This document shows positions 42,068 through 52,262 of a stretch of 64,000 bases of DNA, piece by piece; within the stretch, counting starts at the first letter, position 1, and every line of letters begins with the position of its first letter. The translations under genes were made by a program, and so were the position numbers. Source of the DNA: Oceanobacillus iheyensis HTE831 (lineage in GTDB: Bacteria; Bacillota; Bacilli; Bacillales; Amphibacillaceae); NCBI RefSeq assembly GCF_000011245.1, contig NC_004193.1, positions 350,501-414,500 of the forward strand. The letters are read 5' to 3'. Below the pieces are notes generated by a model, which did not search any database, had not been told where the DNA came from, and saw only the letters and a program-made list of their open reading frames with translations.

Positions 42068-43657
42068 ATGTATTTACTTATAGCACTAAGTGCGATTATT
42101 GCACCGTTTATTTTTTTAGTGTTATTACGTTTTCCGGCAACAAAAGGAATGACGTGGAGTGCGTTAATTGTGATTTTATTCGCAATTACTGTATGGGGGA
42201 TGGAAGGAGAAGTTATACTATCATCCATTTTCCAGGGGACGCATAAAACATTAACTATTTTATGGATTTTATTTGGGGCACTCGTATTGTTAAATACACT
42301 ACGTAATACGGGAGCGGTTGATCGAATTAATCAAGGTTTTCAAAGTATTTCAGCAGACATGAGAGTTCAAGTGATTATTGTTGCTTTTTTGTTCGGAGCT
42401 TTAATTGAAGGGGCAGCAGGATTTGGTACTCCTGCGATGGTTACTGGACCTTTATTAGTGGCTTTAGGCTTTCGACCATTGGCAGCAGCTACAATTGCCG
42501 TGGTAGCTGATAGTGCTTCCGTTGCTTTTGGAGCTGTAGGTACACCGATTGCCGTTGGATTAAGTAATGTTCCTATTGCAAATGCTACGTTCTATGATGA
42601 AATCGGTATCATGGTAACGACACTCGATCTTTTTGCAGGAACATTTATTCCATTTGTATTGGTTATCTTACTCACCATATTTTTTGGGAAAAACAAAAGT
42701 ATCAAACAAGCTTTACCTATGCTTCCATGGTCATTATTGATTGGTCTTTCCTATACAGGGTCTGCTTTATTTTATGCAGTTGTATTTGGGCAAGAATTTG
42801 TTGCTATTTTAGCTTCGTTAACAGCATTAGTCATCGCTACACTTACAGCAAAAAAAGGTTGGCTTTTACCAAAAGATACGTGGAGAGAGGCTGTTAGAGA
42901 AGGATTTGTCGTCAAGGAAAAGAAATCAGAGATGGGTATTATAGCAGCTTGGGCACCGTATGTAGTTGTCGTTGTTTTATTACTTATGACAAGAATAATA
43001 CCTTGGCTAACCGAATTTACACAATCAGCTATTGATTTATCTTGGACGAATATACTAGGTGTGGAAGGCGTTTCTTCAACGTGGGAGTTTCTGTACTCAC
43101 CAGGTACGATATTGGCAGTGGCAGCGGTTCTATCCGTGTTTTTACATAAAAAATCGTTCCATACTTTCGTAAACGCATCAAAAGAGTCATTATCAACGAT
43201 GAAGACAACATCCATTTCATTAATTGCTACCCTAGCCATGGTGCATGTATTTACGAATTCAGGAATTAATCTCAATGAATTAGCAAGTATGCCACAATAC
43301 ATTGCAGAATCCTTAGCAAATTCATTAGGTTTTATTTGGTTAATTGTCGCACCATTTTTAGGAGAATTAGGTTCATTCATTACAGGAAGTGCCACAGTGT
43401 CTACACTTACATTTTCTCCGATTCAATATAGTGTGGCGAATCAAATAGGATTAGATGTAAATGCAGTGCTTGCAGCTCAGGTTATCGGAGCGGGAGCTGG
43501 GAATATGATTTGTGTGCATAATGTTGTTGCGGCAAGTGCTGTAGTAGGGTTGAGTGGTAAAGAAGGAGATATTATTCGAAAGACCTTACTTCCTGCCATT
43601 CTCTATGGTTTAATTGTTGGAATCGTTGGATTTATTATTGCTCATTTCTTTTTGTAG
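42068..43657 (+). CDS. lctP: L-lactate permease
   Basis: A 529-residue permease with about 13 helices; it carries the LctP signatures FGALIEGAAGFGTPAMVTGPLL, SVAFGAVGTPIAVGLSNV and FLGELGSFITGSATVSTLTF. It brings lactate (and glycolate) in with protons. The ATG at 42068 fits the first helix and has AGAGGGG upstream; codons from 42008 belong to the operator region. It opens the lactate-use operon together with lutR and lutABC. Confidence 0.94.
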   Translation: MYLLIALSAIIAPFIFLVLLRFPATKGMTWSALIVILFAITVWGMEGEVILSSIFQGTHKTLTILWILFGALVLLNTLRNTGAVDRINQGFQSISADMRVQVIIVAFLFGALIEGAAGFGTPAMVTGPLLVALGFRPLAAATIAVVADSASVAFGAVGTPIAVGLSNVPIANATFYDEIGIMVTTLDLFAGTFIPFVLVILLTIFFGKNKSIKQALPMLPWSLLIGLSYTGSALFYAVVFGQEFVAILASLTALVIATLTAKKGWLLPKDTWREAVREGFVVKEKKSEMGIIAAWAPYVVVVVLLLMTRIIPWLTEFTQSAIDLSWTNILGVEGVSSTWEFLYSPGTILAVAAVLSVFLHKKSFHTFVNASKESLSTMKTTSISLIATLAMVHVFTNSGINLNELASMPQYIAESLANSLGFIWLIVAPFLGELGSFITGSATVSTLTFSPIQYSVANQIGLDVNAVLAAQVIGAGAGNMICVHNVVAASAVVGLSGKEGDIIRKTLLPAILYGLIVGIVGFIIAHFFL

Positions 43658-43738
43658 ATTATCGTAGTCCTTGCCATCAGCTTTTCAAACTGGTTCGTTT
43701 CCATTAAAATGGTCTCAAGTGATGAGGAGTTGAAATGA

Positions 43739-44449
43739 ATGGAGTACAAACGTATTAAATCCAAAAAAATATATGAACAAGTAGCAGATTCCTTAATAGA
43801 TATGATTAAACAAGGGCGTATACAGCCTGGAGATAAATTAGATTCTGTAGAACAATTGGCACAAAACTTCGGAGTAGGGAGATCGGCTATTCGTGAAGCA
43901 CTAAGTGGTTTAAGGTCTATGGGATTAGTAGAAATGAGACAAGGTGAAGGTACATTTATTAATACCTTTAATCCGAAGAGATTTACACTACCTGTTAGTA
44001 CAGCATTTCTGATGAAACAAGATGATGTAAAAGAATTATATCAAGTCCGTAAGATTCTTGAAGGCGGTACGGCAAGATATGCTGCAACCAGCTATGAACA
44101 GGCAGATCTAGAAAAGATGGAAAAAACGTTAAACATAATGAAAAATGCTAAAGGGGATGATGTATTAGCGGAACAAGCGGATACGGAATTTCACTTAGCG
44201 ATTGCCCAAGCGACACATATGGATTTATTAATTCATTTAATGGGCAGTGTGTCTGATTTGATGTCAGAGACAATTCGAGAAACAAGACAAATATTATTAT
44301 ATTCAGAAGACCGAGCGGATGCGCTATATGATGAGCATGACCGTATATATCAGGCAATTAAAAATAGACAACCAAATGAAGCGAGAGACGCAATGTACGA
44401 TCATTTAGAAAAAGTAGAAATGCTCTTATTTAAAAATCTAGATATGTAA
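43739..44449 (+). CDS. lutR: GntR/FadR-type repressor of lactate genes
   Basis: A 236-residue regulator: winged HTH at residues 10-70 (PGDKLDSVEQLAQNFGVGRSAIREALSGL) and a helical FCD effector domain with the metal-binding acidic and histidine residues (FHLAIAQATH and later DEHDRIYQAI). It matches LutR in family and position between lctP and lutA. It should release its operator in the presence of L-lactate. The LutR-type site lies ahead of lctP, so control of the whole run is likely. GAGGAG precedes the ATG. Confidence 0.9.
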   Translation: MEYKRIKSKKIYEQVADSLIDMIKQGRIQPGDKLDSVEQLAQNFGVGRSAIREALSGLRSMGLVEMRQGEGTFINTFNPKRFTLPVSTAFLMKQDDVKELYQVRKILEGGTARYAATSYEQADLEKMEKTLNIMKNAKGDDVLAEQADTEFHLAIAQATHMDLLIHLMGSVSDLMSETIRETRQILLYSEDRADALYDEHDRIYQAIKNRQPNEARDAMYDHLEKVEMLLFKNLDM

Positions 44450-44492
44450 TTCTAGCCTCGGTCATAGTTCAAATTAGAAGAGGTGTAACCAA

Positions 44493-45227
44493 ATGAAAGT
44501 ATCGTTATTCATTACATGTGTGAGTGATATTGTATTTGCAGATGTAGGTAAACATACGGTGGAAATTTTAGAACGAGTAGGTTGTGAAGTTGATTTTCCA
44601 GCTGCACAGACATGTTGTGGCCAACCTGCCTATAACAGTGGTTACCTACAAGAAGCCAAGAAGTCAATGAAACAGATGATTAAGGCATTTAAAAATTCAG
44701 AGTATGTAGTTGGTCCTTCTGGATCTTGTGTAGGGATGTTAAAAGAATACCCTCATATCTTTAAGGGTGATCCAGACTGGGAACAACCTGCTATTGATCT
44801 TGCGAATAAAAGCTATGAAATTACTCAGTTTTTAGTGGATGTATTAGGAGTAACGGATTTAGGCTCAACTTTCAAAGGAAGAGTTACGTACCATCCTTCC
44901 TGTCATATGACTAGGGTATTAGGTGTAAAAGACGCACCACAGAAACTACTACAAAGCGTAAAAGGCATTGATTTTGTTGAACTTCCTGTAAAAGAGGACT
45001 GCTGTGGATTCGGTGGAACCTTCTCCATTAAAAATCCGGAAATATCAAGAGAAATGGTAAAAGAGAAATCTCAGCATGTGTCCGAAACAAAGGCTGAATA
45101 CCTAGTAGGTGGAGATATGGGCTGCTTAATGAACATCGGTGGAAGAATGCGTCGTGAAGGAAAAGATGTAAAGGTCGTTCATATTACAGAAATACTAAAT
45201 ACGCATCGTGAAGGAGGAATAGCATGA
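44493..45227 (+). CDS. lutA: Lactate utilisation iron-sulfur protein LutA
   Basis: A 244-residue protein with two CCG-type cysteine motifs: [17 protein letters not shown] ([13 protein letters not shown]) at about 40 and [13 protein letters not shown] at about 168, which bind a noncubane Fe-S cluster as in heterodisulfide reductase B and GlpC. It is a subunit of the LutABC L-lactate oxidase complex that turns lactate to pyruvate. GAGGTG precedes the ATG, and it overlaps lutB by four bases. Confidence 0.94.
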   Translation: MKVSLFITCVSDIVFADVGKHTVEILERVGCEVDFPAAQTCCGQPAYNSGYLQEAKKSMKQMIKAFKNSEYVVGPSGSCVGMLKEYPHIFKGDPDWEQPAIDLANKSYEITQFLVDVLGVTDLGSTFKGRVTYHPSCHMTRVLGVKDAPQKLLQSVKGIDFVELPVKEDCCGFGGTFSIKNPEISREMVKEKSQHVSETKAEYLVGGDMGCLMNIGGRMRREGKDVKVVHITEILNTHREGGIA

Positions 45228-46660
45228 GCGTAAAAATTGGTGAGATTTCCTATAAAGAGCGAATTGATAAGGGAATTGATAACGACTTTATGCGTCAAGC
45301 CGTTTCTTCGGCACAAGGGAGATTTCGTAAGGGGCGTCTTTCTCAAGCAGAAGAATTAGGAAATTGGGAAGATTGGCGTCAGCTAGGTTCAGAGATTCGA
45401 ACCCACACGTTAGAAAACATCGATTATTATCTTCACCAATTGAGTGAACAAGTAGAAAAACGTGGAGGGAACGTATTTTTCGCACAAACTGCTGAAGAAG
45501 CCAATGAATATATCGAAAATGTTGTGAAAAAGAAACAAGCGAAAAAAGTTGTCAAAACAAAATCCATGGTTACCGAAGAAATCGGATTGAATGAAGCACT
45601 AGAAAAATCAGGAGCAGAAGTAGTTGAATCGGATTTAGGGGAATGGATCCTACAATTAGATGAGGATCCTCCATCACATATTGTTACACCTGCTTTGCAT
45701 AAAAACCGTCAACAAATTCGCGAAACATTTGCAGATAAACGTGGATATGATAAAACAGATTCACCAGAAGAACTGGCAGCCTTTGCCCGTGAGCAACTAC
45801 GTCAAGATTTTCTAACTGCTGATGTAGGAATAACCGGCTGTAACTTTGCGATTGCAGAATCAGGAGCAATAACGTTAGTAACCAATGAAGGAAATGCAGA
45901 AATGGTTACTTCATTACCAGATACACAGATTACAGTGATGGGTATGGAGCGATTAGTACCGACGTGGGAAGACATGGAAGTACTAGTTAGTTTATTAACA
46001 CGTGCAGCAGTTGGACAAAAACTAACTAGCTACATTACAGCCTATACCGGAGCTAGATTAGAAGAAGAGATAGATGGGCCGGATGACTACCATCTAGTAA
46101 TTGTTGATAATGGCAGATCCAAGATATTAGGAACAGAATTCCAATCTGCGCTACATTGTATTCGTTGCGCTGCTTGTATTAATGTATGCCCGGTGTATCG
46201 TCATGTAGGTGGTCACGCGTATAACTCTATTTATCCAGGTCCTATCGGTGCCGTATTAACACCACTTCTAGATGGATATGACGATCATAAGGAACTGCCG
46301 TATGCTTCTTCTCTTTGTGCAGCTTGTACAGAAGCTTGTCCGGTGAAGATTCCATTGCATGAACAATTAATCCGTCATCGAGAAATTATTGTAGAGAAGG
46401 AGAAGAAATCTCCAGTATCTGAGAAAATTATGATGAAAGGTTTTGCGCAATGGGCTTCGAACCCAGCAGCTTATAAGTTAAGTACCAAGGTGGCCAGAAC
46501 CGCATTAAAACCATGGACGAAAGATGAGTTTGTAGAAAATGGACCAGGGCCTTTAAAAGGCTGGACGGATGTACGTGATTTCCCTGCTCCTGGTAAACAA
46601 TCTTTCCGTGCATGGTGGAGTGAACGCGCGAAGGGAGAAAAGCAAAATGGCAATTCATAA
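45224..46660 (+). CDS. lutB: Lactate utilisation iron-sulfur protein LutB
   Basis: A 478-residue protein: an LUD domain (about residues 60-300) followed by two [4Fe-4S] ferredoxin-like motifs, [14 protein letters not shown] and [13 protein letters not shown]. It is the electron-carrying core of LutABC. It overlaps lutA by 4 and lutC by 14 bases, the usual coupled order. Confidence 0.95.
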   Translation: MSVKIGEISYKERIDKGIDNDFMRQAVSSAQGRFRKGRLSQAEELGNWEDWRQLGSEIRTHTLENIDYYLHQLSEQVEKRGGNVFFAQTAEEANEYIENVVKKKQAKKVVKTKSMVTEEIGLNEALEKSGAEVVESDLGEWILQLDEDPPSHIVTPALHKNRQQIRETFADKRGYDKTDSPEELAAFAREQLRQDFLTADVGITGCNFAIAESGAITLVTNEGNAEMVTSLPDTQITVMGMERLVPTWEDMEVLVSLLTRAAVGQKLTSYITAYTGARLEEEIDGPDDYHLVIVDNGRSKILGTEFQSALHCIRCAACINVCPVYRHVGGHAYNSIYPGPIGAVLTPLLDGYDDHKELPYASSLCAACTEACPVKIPLHEQLIRHREIIVEKEKKSPVSEKIMMKGFAQWASNPAAYKLSTKVARTALKPWTKDEFVENGPGPLKGWTDVRDFPAPGKQSFRAWWSERAKGEKQNGNS

Positions 46661-47348
46661 TCGAGATAAATTTTTAAGTAATTTAGCTGCAAACCTTGGC
46701 CGTCCTCGGAAAACAGAAGGTGTAGAAAGACCGGAATATAGTGTGCAACCACAATATGAAGTTCTAAAAGGAGCTTCGCAAGATGAATTAATTGATGTAT
46801 TAGAAAAACATTGTGAGGTCATTCATACAGATTTTGTGCGCACGAGTAAACAAGAGCTGCCTCATGTTGTACGACAAACCATCGAACGATATGAAGCGAA
46901 GTCTATCATTGCTTCTAATGATAAACGAAATGCGGAATATGGGATGGATCAAGCGTATAATCAGTTTGCAGAGGAACTTGATATGCATATTTGGGACGCT
47001 TCGATTGGTAAAGAAAATCAAGTTATTGCGGAGAAAGCAGATGTCGGAATTTCCTTTAGTGATATTACACTAGCAGAATCAGGAACAGTAACATTAAAAA
47101 ATGATAAAGATAATGGTAGGTCGATAAGTTTAATGCCTAAAAGTTATATCGCTATCATTCCAAAAGAAACACTCGTACCTCGAATGACACAAGCGGCCAA
47201 ACAAATTCATGATGATCATATGAATGGAATACAGACACCGTCAAGTGTTTGTTTTGTCACAGGACCTAGTAATAGCGCCGATATAGAAATGAACTTAATT
47301 GTAGGTGTTCATGGTCCAGTAAATGTTACGTATATTGTGGTAGATTAA
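46647..47348 (+). CDS. lutC: Lactate utilisation protein LutC
   Basis: A 233-residue LUD-domain protein with [15 protein letters not shown] and [22 protein letters not shown], both typical of LutC/YkgG. The ATG at 46647 has AAGGGAG seven bases before; the longer frame from 46569 lies in the lutB coding sequence. It completes the lactate oxidase complex; the operon then ends in a long stem-loop. Confidence 0.94.
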   Translation: MAIHNRDKFLSNLAANLGRPRKTEGVERPEYSVQPQYEVLKGASQDELIDVLEKHCEVIHTDFVRTSKQELPHVVRQTIERYEAKSIIASNDKRNAEYGMDQAYNQFAEELDMHIWDASIGKENQVIAEKADVGISFSDITLAESGTVTLKNDKDNGRSISLMPKSYIAIIPKETLVPRMTQAAKQIHDDHMNGIQTPSSVCFVTGPSNSADIEMNLIVGVHGPVNVTYIVVD

Positions 47349-47422
47349 TAAGAAGAACATTTCGTTTATAATAATTTAATAACATATTGCAAGCATTCGT
47401 TTTAATAACAGATGTATGATAG

Positions 47423-47529
47423 CAGATGAAATATAAATAATTCCTAGGAGTCGAAGATTAATTTTACAAAGCTTTATGCTTAGTAAAAGAGAAGAATCTG
47501 GGGATACGAACATATTTCATCTGTTTTTT
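47423..47529 (+). terminator. Long-loop stem and U run after lutC
   Basis: CAGATGAAATAT (47423-47434) pairs perfectly with its complement (47512-47523), followed by TTTTTT. The 77-nt loop is unusually large for a terminator, so it may be a processed 3' RNA or have an inner fold. Confidence 0.55.
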
Positions 47530-47719
47530 AAATGGAGATGATTAATCGTCAGTTACCCTGGAAGTCTTATGTTATCTTTAATCCTTTTATTACCACTGTT
47601 TTTACAAGTTAATTTCCAATTTAATTGTCTTTCTATTAATCAGTTAATCCAATAAGAACTATTTTTTACTGTGGGCATATGCTGATTTTAGATTCTAAGA
47701 AAGGCAGGTTAATGAGTAC
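47530..47719. other. Intergenic stretch before the cupin gene
   Basis: AT-rich and without an open frame, riboswitch or clear promoter that I could identify. Confidence 0.4.
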
Positions 47720-48622
47720 ATGTATTATATTCCTTATTATCCAAATGATCTTCGTTATGCTTCGCAGTCACCCTCTATAACGGAACAGGAGAAAGAAGAG
47801 TTAGCAAAAATAACATTAGAGAACTTACAAAAAGATGCTGTGACCATCCAGTTATTAGATCAATTAAGCTCATCTATAAATGAACAACCATTTTTGAATA
47901 CAATAAATTATACACGTGAGATTAAATTGAGAAACATAAATCAATTGGATTATTTATATAGAAATATCACCGGTAAGGCTCCGCGTTATGAGACAGAAGC
48001 AGAAGAAAGAAGCAATTCAGAATTAGGTATACAAGATATTGTGGAACGATGTATAGAAGATTATGAGGAAAACTATAAAGCTAGTCTAAAAAGTAACAGC
48101 TCAGCTGTTCAACAATTACATTATCAATTATCATCAGTAGGTTATATGGCTGCAAATCAATTGTATAATTGTTATCATTATTCCAGAAATAATGAATCGA
48201 CCACTGCTATGAAAAGACAGATTGGGGACTATGGTGGCCATCCATTCGTTATTGATATAGAGGATGCTGCTGAGCAAAATACAGCATATCGAACAGCAAT
48301 TTGGACTGGAGAACATCTACAAGTCACATTGATGAGTATTCCTGTTGGTGATGATATTGGTTTAGAAGTCCATAACGACCGCGATCAGTTTTTTCGAATA
48401 GAGGAAGGTGATGGTTTGGTTCAAATGGGAAGCCGAGAGAATAATTTAACATATCGGCGACAACTGTCTGATGGGAGTGCTGTCATGGTACCGGCAGGAA
48501 CGTGGCATAATATAACCAATACGGGAGATGAACCACTGAAATTATACTCTATTTACGCGCCCCCAGAACATCCATTTGGAACTGTGCATCAGACAAAAGC
48601 GGATGCACTCGCTTCAGAATAA
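47720..48622 (+). CDS. Cupin-domain protein with a helical N-terminal extension
   Basis: A 300-residue protein. Residues 1-165 are helical and rich in Gln/Tyr, starting YYIPYYPNDLRYA; residues 175-295 form a cupin barrel with metal-binding LEVHNDRDQFFRIEEG (motif 1) and VPAGTWHNITNTG (motif 2), ending HPFGTVHQTKADA. The cupin half belongs to a broad family of metal-dependent sugar-phosphate or phenol enzymes; the N-terminal half is of ferritin-like or coat-associated appearance but not assigned. RBS AAGGCAGG is rather distant. Role unknown. Confidence 0.75.
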   Translation: MYYIPYYPNDLRYASQSPSITEQEKEELAKITLENLQKDAVTIQLLDQLSSSINEQPFLNTINYTREIKLRNINQLDYLYRNITGKAPRYETEAEERSNSELGIQDIVERCIEDYEENYKASLKSNSSAVQQLHYQLSSVGYMAANQLYNCYHYSRNNESTTAMKRQIGDYGGHPFVIDIEDAAEQNTAYRTAIWTGEHLQVTLMSIPVGDDIGLEVHNDRDQFFRIEEGDGLVQMGSRENNLTYRRQLSDGSAVMVPAGTWHNITNTGDEPLKLYSIYAPPEHPFGTVHQTKADALASE

Positions 48623-48783
48623 ATAAGAATATGCTATAACGCATGAAATTGGAGGAAACTCTGAGTTTATGCGTTTTTTCATTGAAAAGAGAGAATCTAA
48701 AACTATTTTGTGAATTATAAGAATATGGAAGTCGCCTTTATGGTATATTTTCTACAAGTATTAAAAAGGGAAAGGAGAAAAGG

Positions 48784-49371
48784 ATGAGTAGAAAAATTAT
48801 TTATTCACAAATGGTTACATTAGATGGCTATATTGAAGGAACTAACGGTGAACTGGAATGGAGTATACCAGGTGATGAATTATTTGGATTTATAAATAAA
48901 AAGGAGGAAAATATAGACGCACATATATATGGTAGGAAGATGTACGAAAATATGTCTATTTGGCCAAGTAAAGGACAAGCACCGGATGCTTCAAAAGAAG
49001 AGAGAGATTGGGCAAAGCACTGGATGAAAGTAAAAAAATATGTGATTTCAAGTAAATTAAAGCAAGAAGATCTACAATGGAATACAGAATTACTGAATGG
49101 TGATATGGTGTCATCCATCTTACAATTAAAAAAAATTAGAGGCGGGGATATTTCTCTAGGAGGAGCAAGCTTGGCGGAAGAATTTTTTCATTATGACTTA
49201 ATCGATGAAGTTTGGTTATTTATTTTTCCAATATTGCTTGGTGATGGCAAGCGGATGTTTCCGACTATGCAAAATCAAAGAAACTATCATTTAAAAGAAT
49301 ACAAGCGTTTTGACGATACTGTTTTTTTAAATTATGAACGAGGAAACAATATATTAAAAGGAGATTTATAG
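48784..49371 (+). CDS. Dihydrofolate-reductase-like (RibD C-terminal family) protein
   Basis: A 195-residue protein with the RibD_C/DHFR-like fold: IIYSQMVTLDGYIEGTNG at the start, HIYGRKMYENM, and ISLGGASLAEEFFHYDLIDEVWLFIFPILLGDGKRMF at the end. Family members such as YyaP reduce pterin-like or other substrates with NADPH. AAGGAG precedes the ATG. A related but damaged gene follows at once. Confidence 0.85.
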   Translation: MSRKIIYSQMVTLDGYIEGTNGELEWSIPGDELFGFINKKEENIDAHIYGRKMYENMSIWPSKGQAPDASKEERDWAKHWMKVKKYVISSKLKQEDLQWNTELLNGDMVSSILQLKKIRGGDISLGGASLAEEFFHYDLIDEVWLFIFPILLGDGKRMFPTMQNQRNYHLKEYKRFDDTVFLNYERGNNILKGDL

Positions 49372-49372
49372 T

Positions 49373-49889
49373 ATGGGGAAGGTGTAGTAGATATGATATT
49401 TCCATGTCCTTAGATAGGTATATCACTGGAAAAGATGATTCCACACAACAACCACTGGGAATAGGTGGAAAATCATTACAAAATTGGATGTTTCAAGGTT
49501 CATTTGCTAGTGAATACAATAATTTTTTTACCATGTCTGAAGTGAATCGACGTATATTTGACCAACCCATACGTTCGATAGGTGAAATGGTGGTAGGGAG
49601 AAGAACTTTTGATATTGTAAACGGATGGAATGGTAGTCATCCAATAGCAGGTATTCCTATTGTAGTTGTAACACATGAACCACCGAACGAATACGCGGAA
49701 CAAGATACAATATTTCATTTTGCAAGTGGTTTTCATAGGGCAATTGATACGGCAAGACAAATTGTTGGAGATAAAGAGGTTAGTATTGGAAGTGCTAGCA
49801 ATGTAGAAAAATTAGCAGATGAACTACATTTACATATTACACCGGTACTATTAGGAGAAGGTAAGAAATTATTTGTAAGAAGTAATTAA
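49373..49889 (+). pseudogene. Decayed RibD/DHFR-fold gene
   Basis: An ATG at 49373 opens GKV, then a stop falls in frame. From 49404 a clean frame continues the same protein (MSLDRYITG ... VVGRRTFDIVNGWNG ... ITPVLLGEGKKLF) to 49889, but it ends about 35 residues earlier than relatives. The expected junction VVDxxxSMSLD can be restored by two single-base insertions near 49385 and 49401. So the gene has N-terminal frameshifts and a truncated tail; the 161-codon 3' part could still be expressed from a GTG/ATG inside but is unlikely to be functional. Confidence 0.75.
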
Positions 49890-50052
49890 CAATTCCACTT
49901 AAATTAATAAAAGCAATTAATGGTGATGTAGTCACGCATTTTTTTTACCACGTAATTTCATAGGTGAATGAAAAAAGGCTTATCCTCCTCTCGTATGAGT
50001 ATATTCCAAAATGCTGAATAGTATGGATGTATTAAACAGGAGGGGTCAAAAT

Positions 50053-50421
50053 ATGGCTATCAAATTAAAGCGTAATACTGGAATGATGGGTGGAGCAACT
50101 CGAATTACTGTCAAAGCGGACAATGAGAAGTTGACGAGCTTAAAACAGAATGAGGAAAAACACATCGATTTGCCAAAAGATAAAACGCAAATTACTGCAA
50201 ACCAATGGTTTTTTGGAAGTAAACCAACATCAGTAAAAGATGGTGATAATGTGAAAGTGCGCATGAACAATTATGCTCTTTTATTATATATCTTATCTAT
50301 GATTGCGTTATTCACTGGTTTATTTACCAGCAATTTAATTCTCCTCATTATTGGTATTTTATTAATTTTTATCACTATGATTTATGCTATTAAAAATTGG
50401 TTTGTAGTTAATGTAAAATAG
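50053..50421 (+). CDS. Two-helix membrane protein of unknown function
   Basis: A 122-residue protein with a soluble basic N-terminal part (about residues 1-70, WFFGSKPTSVKDGDNVKVRMNN) and two helices at about 75-92 and 94-112. AGGAGGGG precedes the ATG at 50053. No motif is recognised. Upstream codons in the same frame have no RBS. Confidence 0.6.
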   Translation: MAIKLKRNTGMMGGATRITVKADNEKLTSLKQNEEKHIDLPKDKTQITANQWFFGSKPTSVKDGDNVKVRMNNYALLLYILSMIALFTGLFTSNLILLIIGILLIFITMIYAIKNWFVVNVK

Positions 50422-50536
50422 TAACGTACGTATATCGCTTTTACCTAGTGGTGAGTAAAGCTTTTTAATTCCAAACTCCTCACCATAATCTTAATACATT
50501 TAATAGGAACCAGCATTGTCTATGAGCAGGAGAGAT

Positions 50537-50571
50537 AAAACCGGGCGGGGGTTGCCCGTTTTTTCTTTTTT
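50537..50571 (+). terminator. Terminator after the small membrane protein gene
   Basis: AAAACCGGGC with GCCCGTTTTTTC and a loop of seven bases, followed by a second T run. Confidence 0.82.
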
Positions 50572-50655
50572 GTAATTGTAAGGAAATACTGTACATAATT
50601 GCAAAAATATATTAATATCGATAACTGTGCGTAAATAATTTTCTTTTATCGTTTG

Positions 50656-50671
50656 TTGAAAGCGTATGCAC
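50656..50671 (+). promoter_or_regulatory. Candidate CcpA (cre) site before the AGCS symporter gene
   Basis: TTGAAAGCGTATGCAC matches 15 of 16 positions of the relaxed cre consensus WTGNAANCGNWNNCAW, with the last base off. It lies about 145 bases ahead of the start codon, in the likely promoter region. Confidence 0.55.
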
Positions 50672-50814
50672 CTTATCAAAGAAAAATACTAGAATAAAAT
50701 TGCTTCGTGCCTTTAGGAATATGAGAAAGGTTTTACCCCCCTATTCTATCTAACAGGTAATGTAGTATATCTGTAATACATCACGAGCGTAACATAGTAC
50801 ATAGGAGGATATAA

Positions 50815-52212
50815 ATGATTAACATACTAGAAAATATCAATGACGTTCTTTGGGGAACCCCCAGTTTAATCTTACTGGTTGGAACTGGACTATTTTTAAC
50901 ACTTATTTTAAAGGGCTTACAATTCAAAAGACTTGGCTATGCGTTTAAAGTTGCCTTCACAAAAGACAAAGAAGATGATGGAACGGAAGGTGACGTCAGC
51001 AACTTTAAGGCTTTAATGACATCGCTTGCAGGGATGGTCGGTAATGGAAACATTGCCGGTGTAGCAACAGCGGTGACGCTTGGTGGACCAGGGGCAATCT
51101 TCTGGATGTGGATTGTTGGACTAGTAGGAATGGCGACGAAATATGCAGAGGCTTTACTTGCGATGAAATATCGCGTGAAAAATGAGGACGGGGAGTATTC
51201 CAGTGGTCCAATGTATTATATCGAAAGAGGTATCGGCAAGAAGTGGAAACCGCTTGCTGTTGCTTTTGCCTTTTTTGGTGCTTTCGCAGCATTGGGAATA
51301 GGAAATAGTGTACAGTCCAATACAATTGCCGATGTGATGGAAAATAGTTTTAGTATAAATGGTTTAACTACCGGTATTATTCTTGTTATATTCACATCCT
51401 TGATTATATTTGGTGGATTACAACGTATTAGCTCAGTGGCGAGTGTATTTGTTCCGATCATGGCACTTCTTTATATTGGTGCATCATTACTAATTATTGG
51501 TTTAAATTACGATAAAATTATTCCGGCTTTTGAATTAATATTTACCTATGCATTTAATCCGGTATCAGCTGTTGGTGGATTTTCCGGAGTTGTTGTTTCA
51601 GAAGCGATTCGAAATGGCGTATCGAAAGGAATCTTTTCAAATGAAGCAGGTCTTGGTACAGTTGCTTTAATTGCTGGAAATGCAAAAACAAGCCATCCAG
51701 TTAAACAGGCATTAGTGGCTATGACCGGTACATTTATAGTTACGATTATTGTTTGTACAATGACAGGAATGGTTTTATTAGTTACTGGTTTTTGGGATAC
51801 AACAGGTGGGCTTCTTTCTGGAGTCTCACATGATGCTAGTCTTGAAGCCGGAGCGCTAACAAGTGCAGCTTTTGGATCAACGCTAGGTAATATTGGAGAA
51901 TATGTTGTATCTATTTCTGTTGTATTCTTTGGTTTCTCGACCATTTTAGGGTGGTATGTTTACGGTATAAAATGTTTTGAATATTTATTTGGCTTAAAAT
52001 ATGTAAGCATATATCGAACGATTTATATAGGCGCCACATTTATTGGGACCATTGCACAATTAACAACTGTTTGGGCATTTGCAGATATGGCTAACGCGTT
52101 AATGATGATTCCAAACCTTATTGGGTTGTTACTCTTATACAAAGTGGTTGCAAGTGAGACAAACGATTATTTCAGTAACTTTTATAAACAATCTACCAAA
52201 AATATTGGTTAA
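50815..52212 (+). CDS. Alanine/glycine:cation symporter (AGCS family)
   Basis: A 465-residue, about 11-helix transporter with the AGCS signatures MTSLAGMVGNGNIAGVATAV, GPGAIFWMWIVGLVGMATKYAEALL and SEAIRNGVSKGIFSNEAGLGT. It imports alanine or glycine with sodium or protons, like AlsT of B. subtilis. AGGAGG precedes the ATG. It is flanked by a cre-like site and a terminator, so is monocistronic. Confidence 0.93.
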   Translation: MINILENINDVLWGTPSLILLVGTGLFLTLILKGLQFKRLGYAFKVAFTKDKEDDGTEGDVSNFKALMTSLAGMVGNGNIAGVATAVTLGGPGAIFWMWIVGLVGMATKYAEALLAMKYRVKNEDGEYSSGPMYYIERGIGKKWKPLAVAFAFFGAFAALGIGNSVQSNTIADVMENSFSINGLTTGIILVIFTSLIIFGGLQRISSVASVFVPIMALLYIGASLLIIGLNYDKIIPAFELIFTYAFNPVSAVGGFSGVVVSEAIRNGVSKGIFSNEAGLGTVALIAGNAKTSHPVKQALVAMTGTFIVTIIVCTMTGMVLLVTGFWDTTGGLLSGVSHDASLEAGALTSAAFGSTLGNIGEYVVSISVVFFGFSTILGWYVYGIKCFEYLFGLKYVSIYRTIYIGATFIGTIAQLTTVWAFADMANALMMIPNLIGLLLLYKVVASETNDYFSNFYKQSTKNIG

Positions 52213-52226
52213 ATAGATTTTTTGAG

Positions 52227-52262
52227 TTAAATCCGCATATTACGATATGCGGATTTAATTTT
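52227..52262 (+). terminator. Terminator of the AGCS symporter gene
   Basis: TTAAATCCGCATAT with exact complement and a TACG loop, followed by TT and A/T. Confidence 0.85.

Larger units (their letters stand above)
50422..50814. other. Long intergenic region with terminator and cre-like site
   Basis: Contains an inverted repeat TGGTGAG/CTCACCA (50449-50485), a terminator at 50537-50571 and a CcpA-like site at 50656-50671 ahead of the AGCS symporter gene. No coding sequence was recognised. Confidence 0.5.

Noticed and set aside
42772..43395. 207-codon open frame on the minus strand inside lctP
   Set aside because: It is antisense to a clearly coding permease, has no RBS and its translation is low-complexity in the pattern of a shadow frame.
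50518..50571. Glycine riboswitch ahead of the amino-acid symporter
   Set aside because: Only a GGAGAGA word is present; the CCGAAGG-type aptamer core is missing and the hairpin lies over 240 bases before the gene.
51546..51944. 132-codon minus-strand frame inside the AGCS gene
   Set aside because: Overlaps a well-conserved transporter gene and has no RBS or recognised domain.
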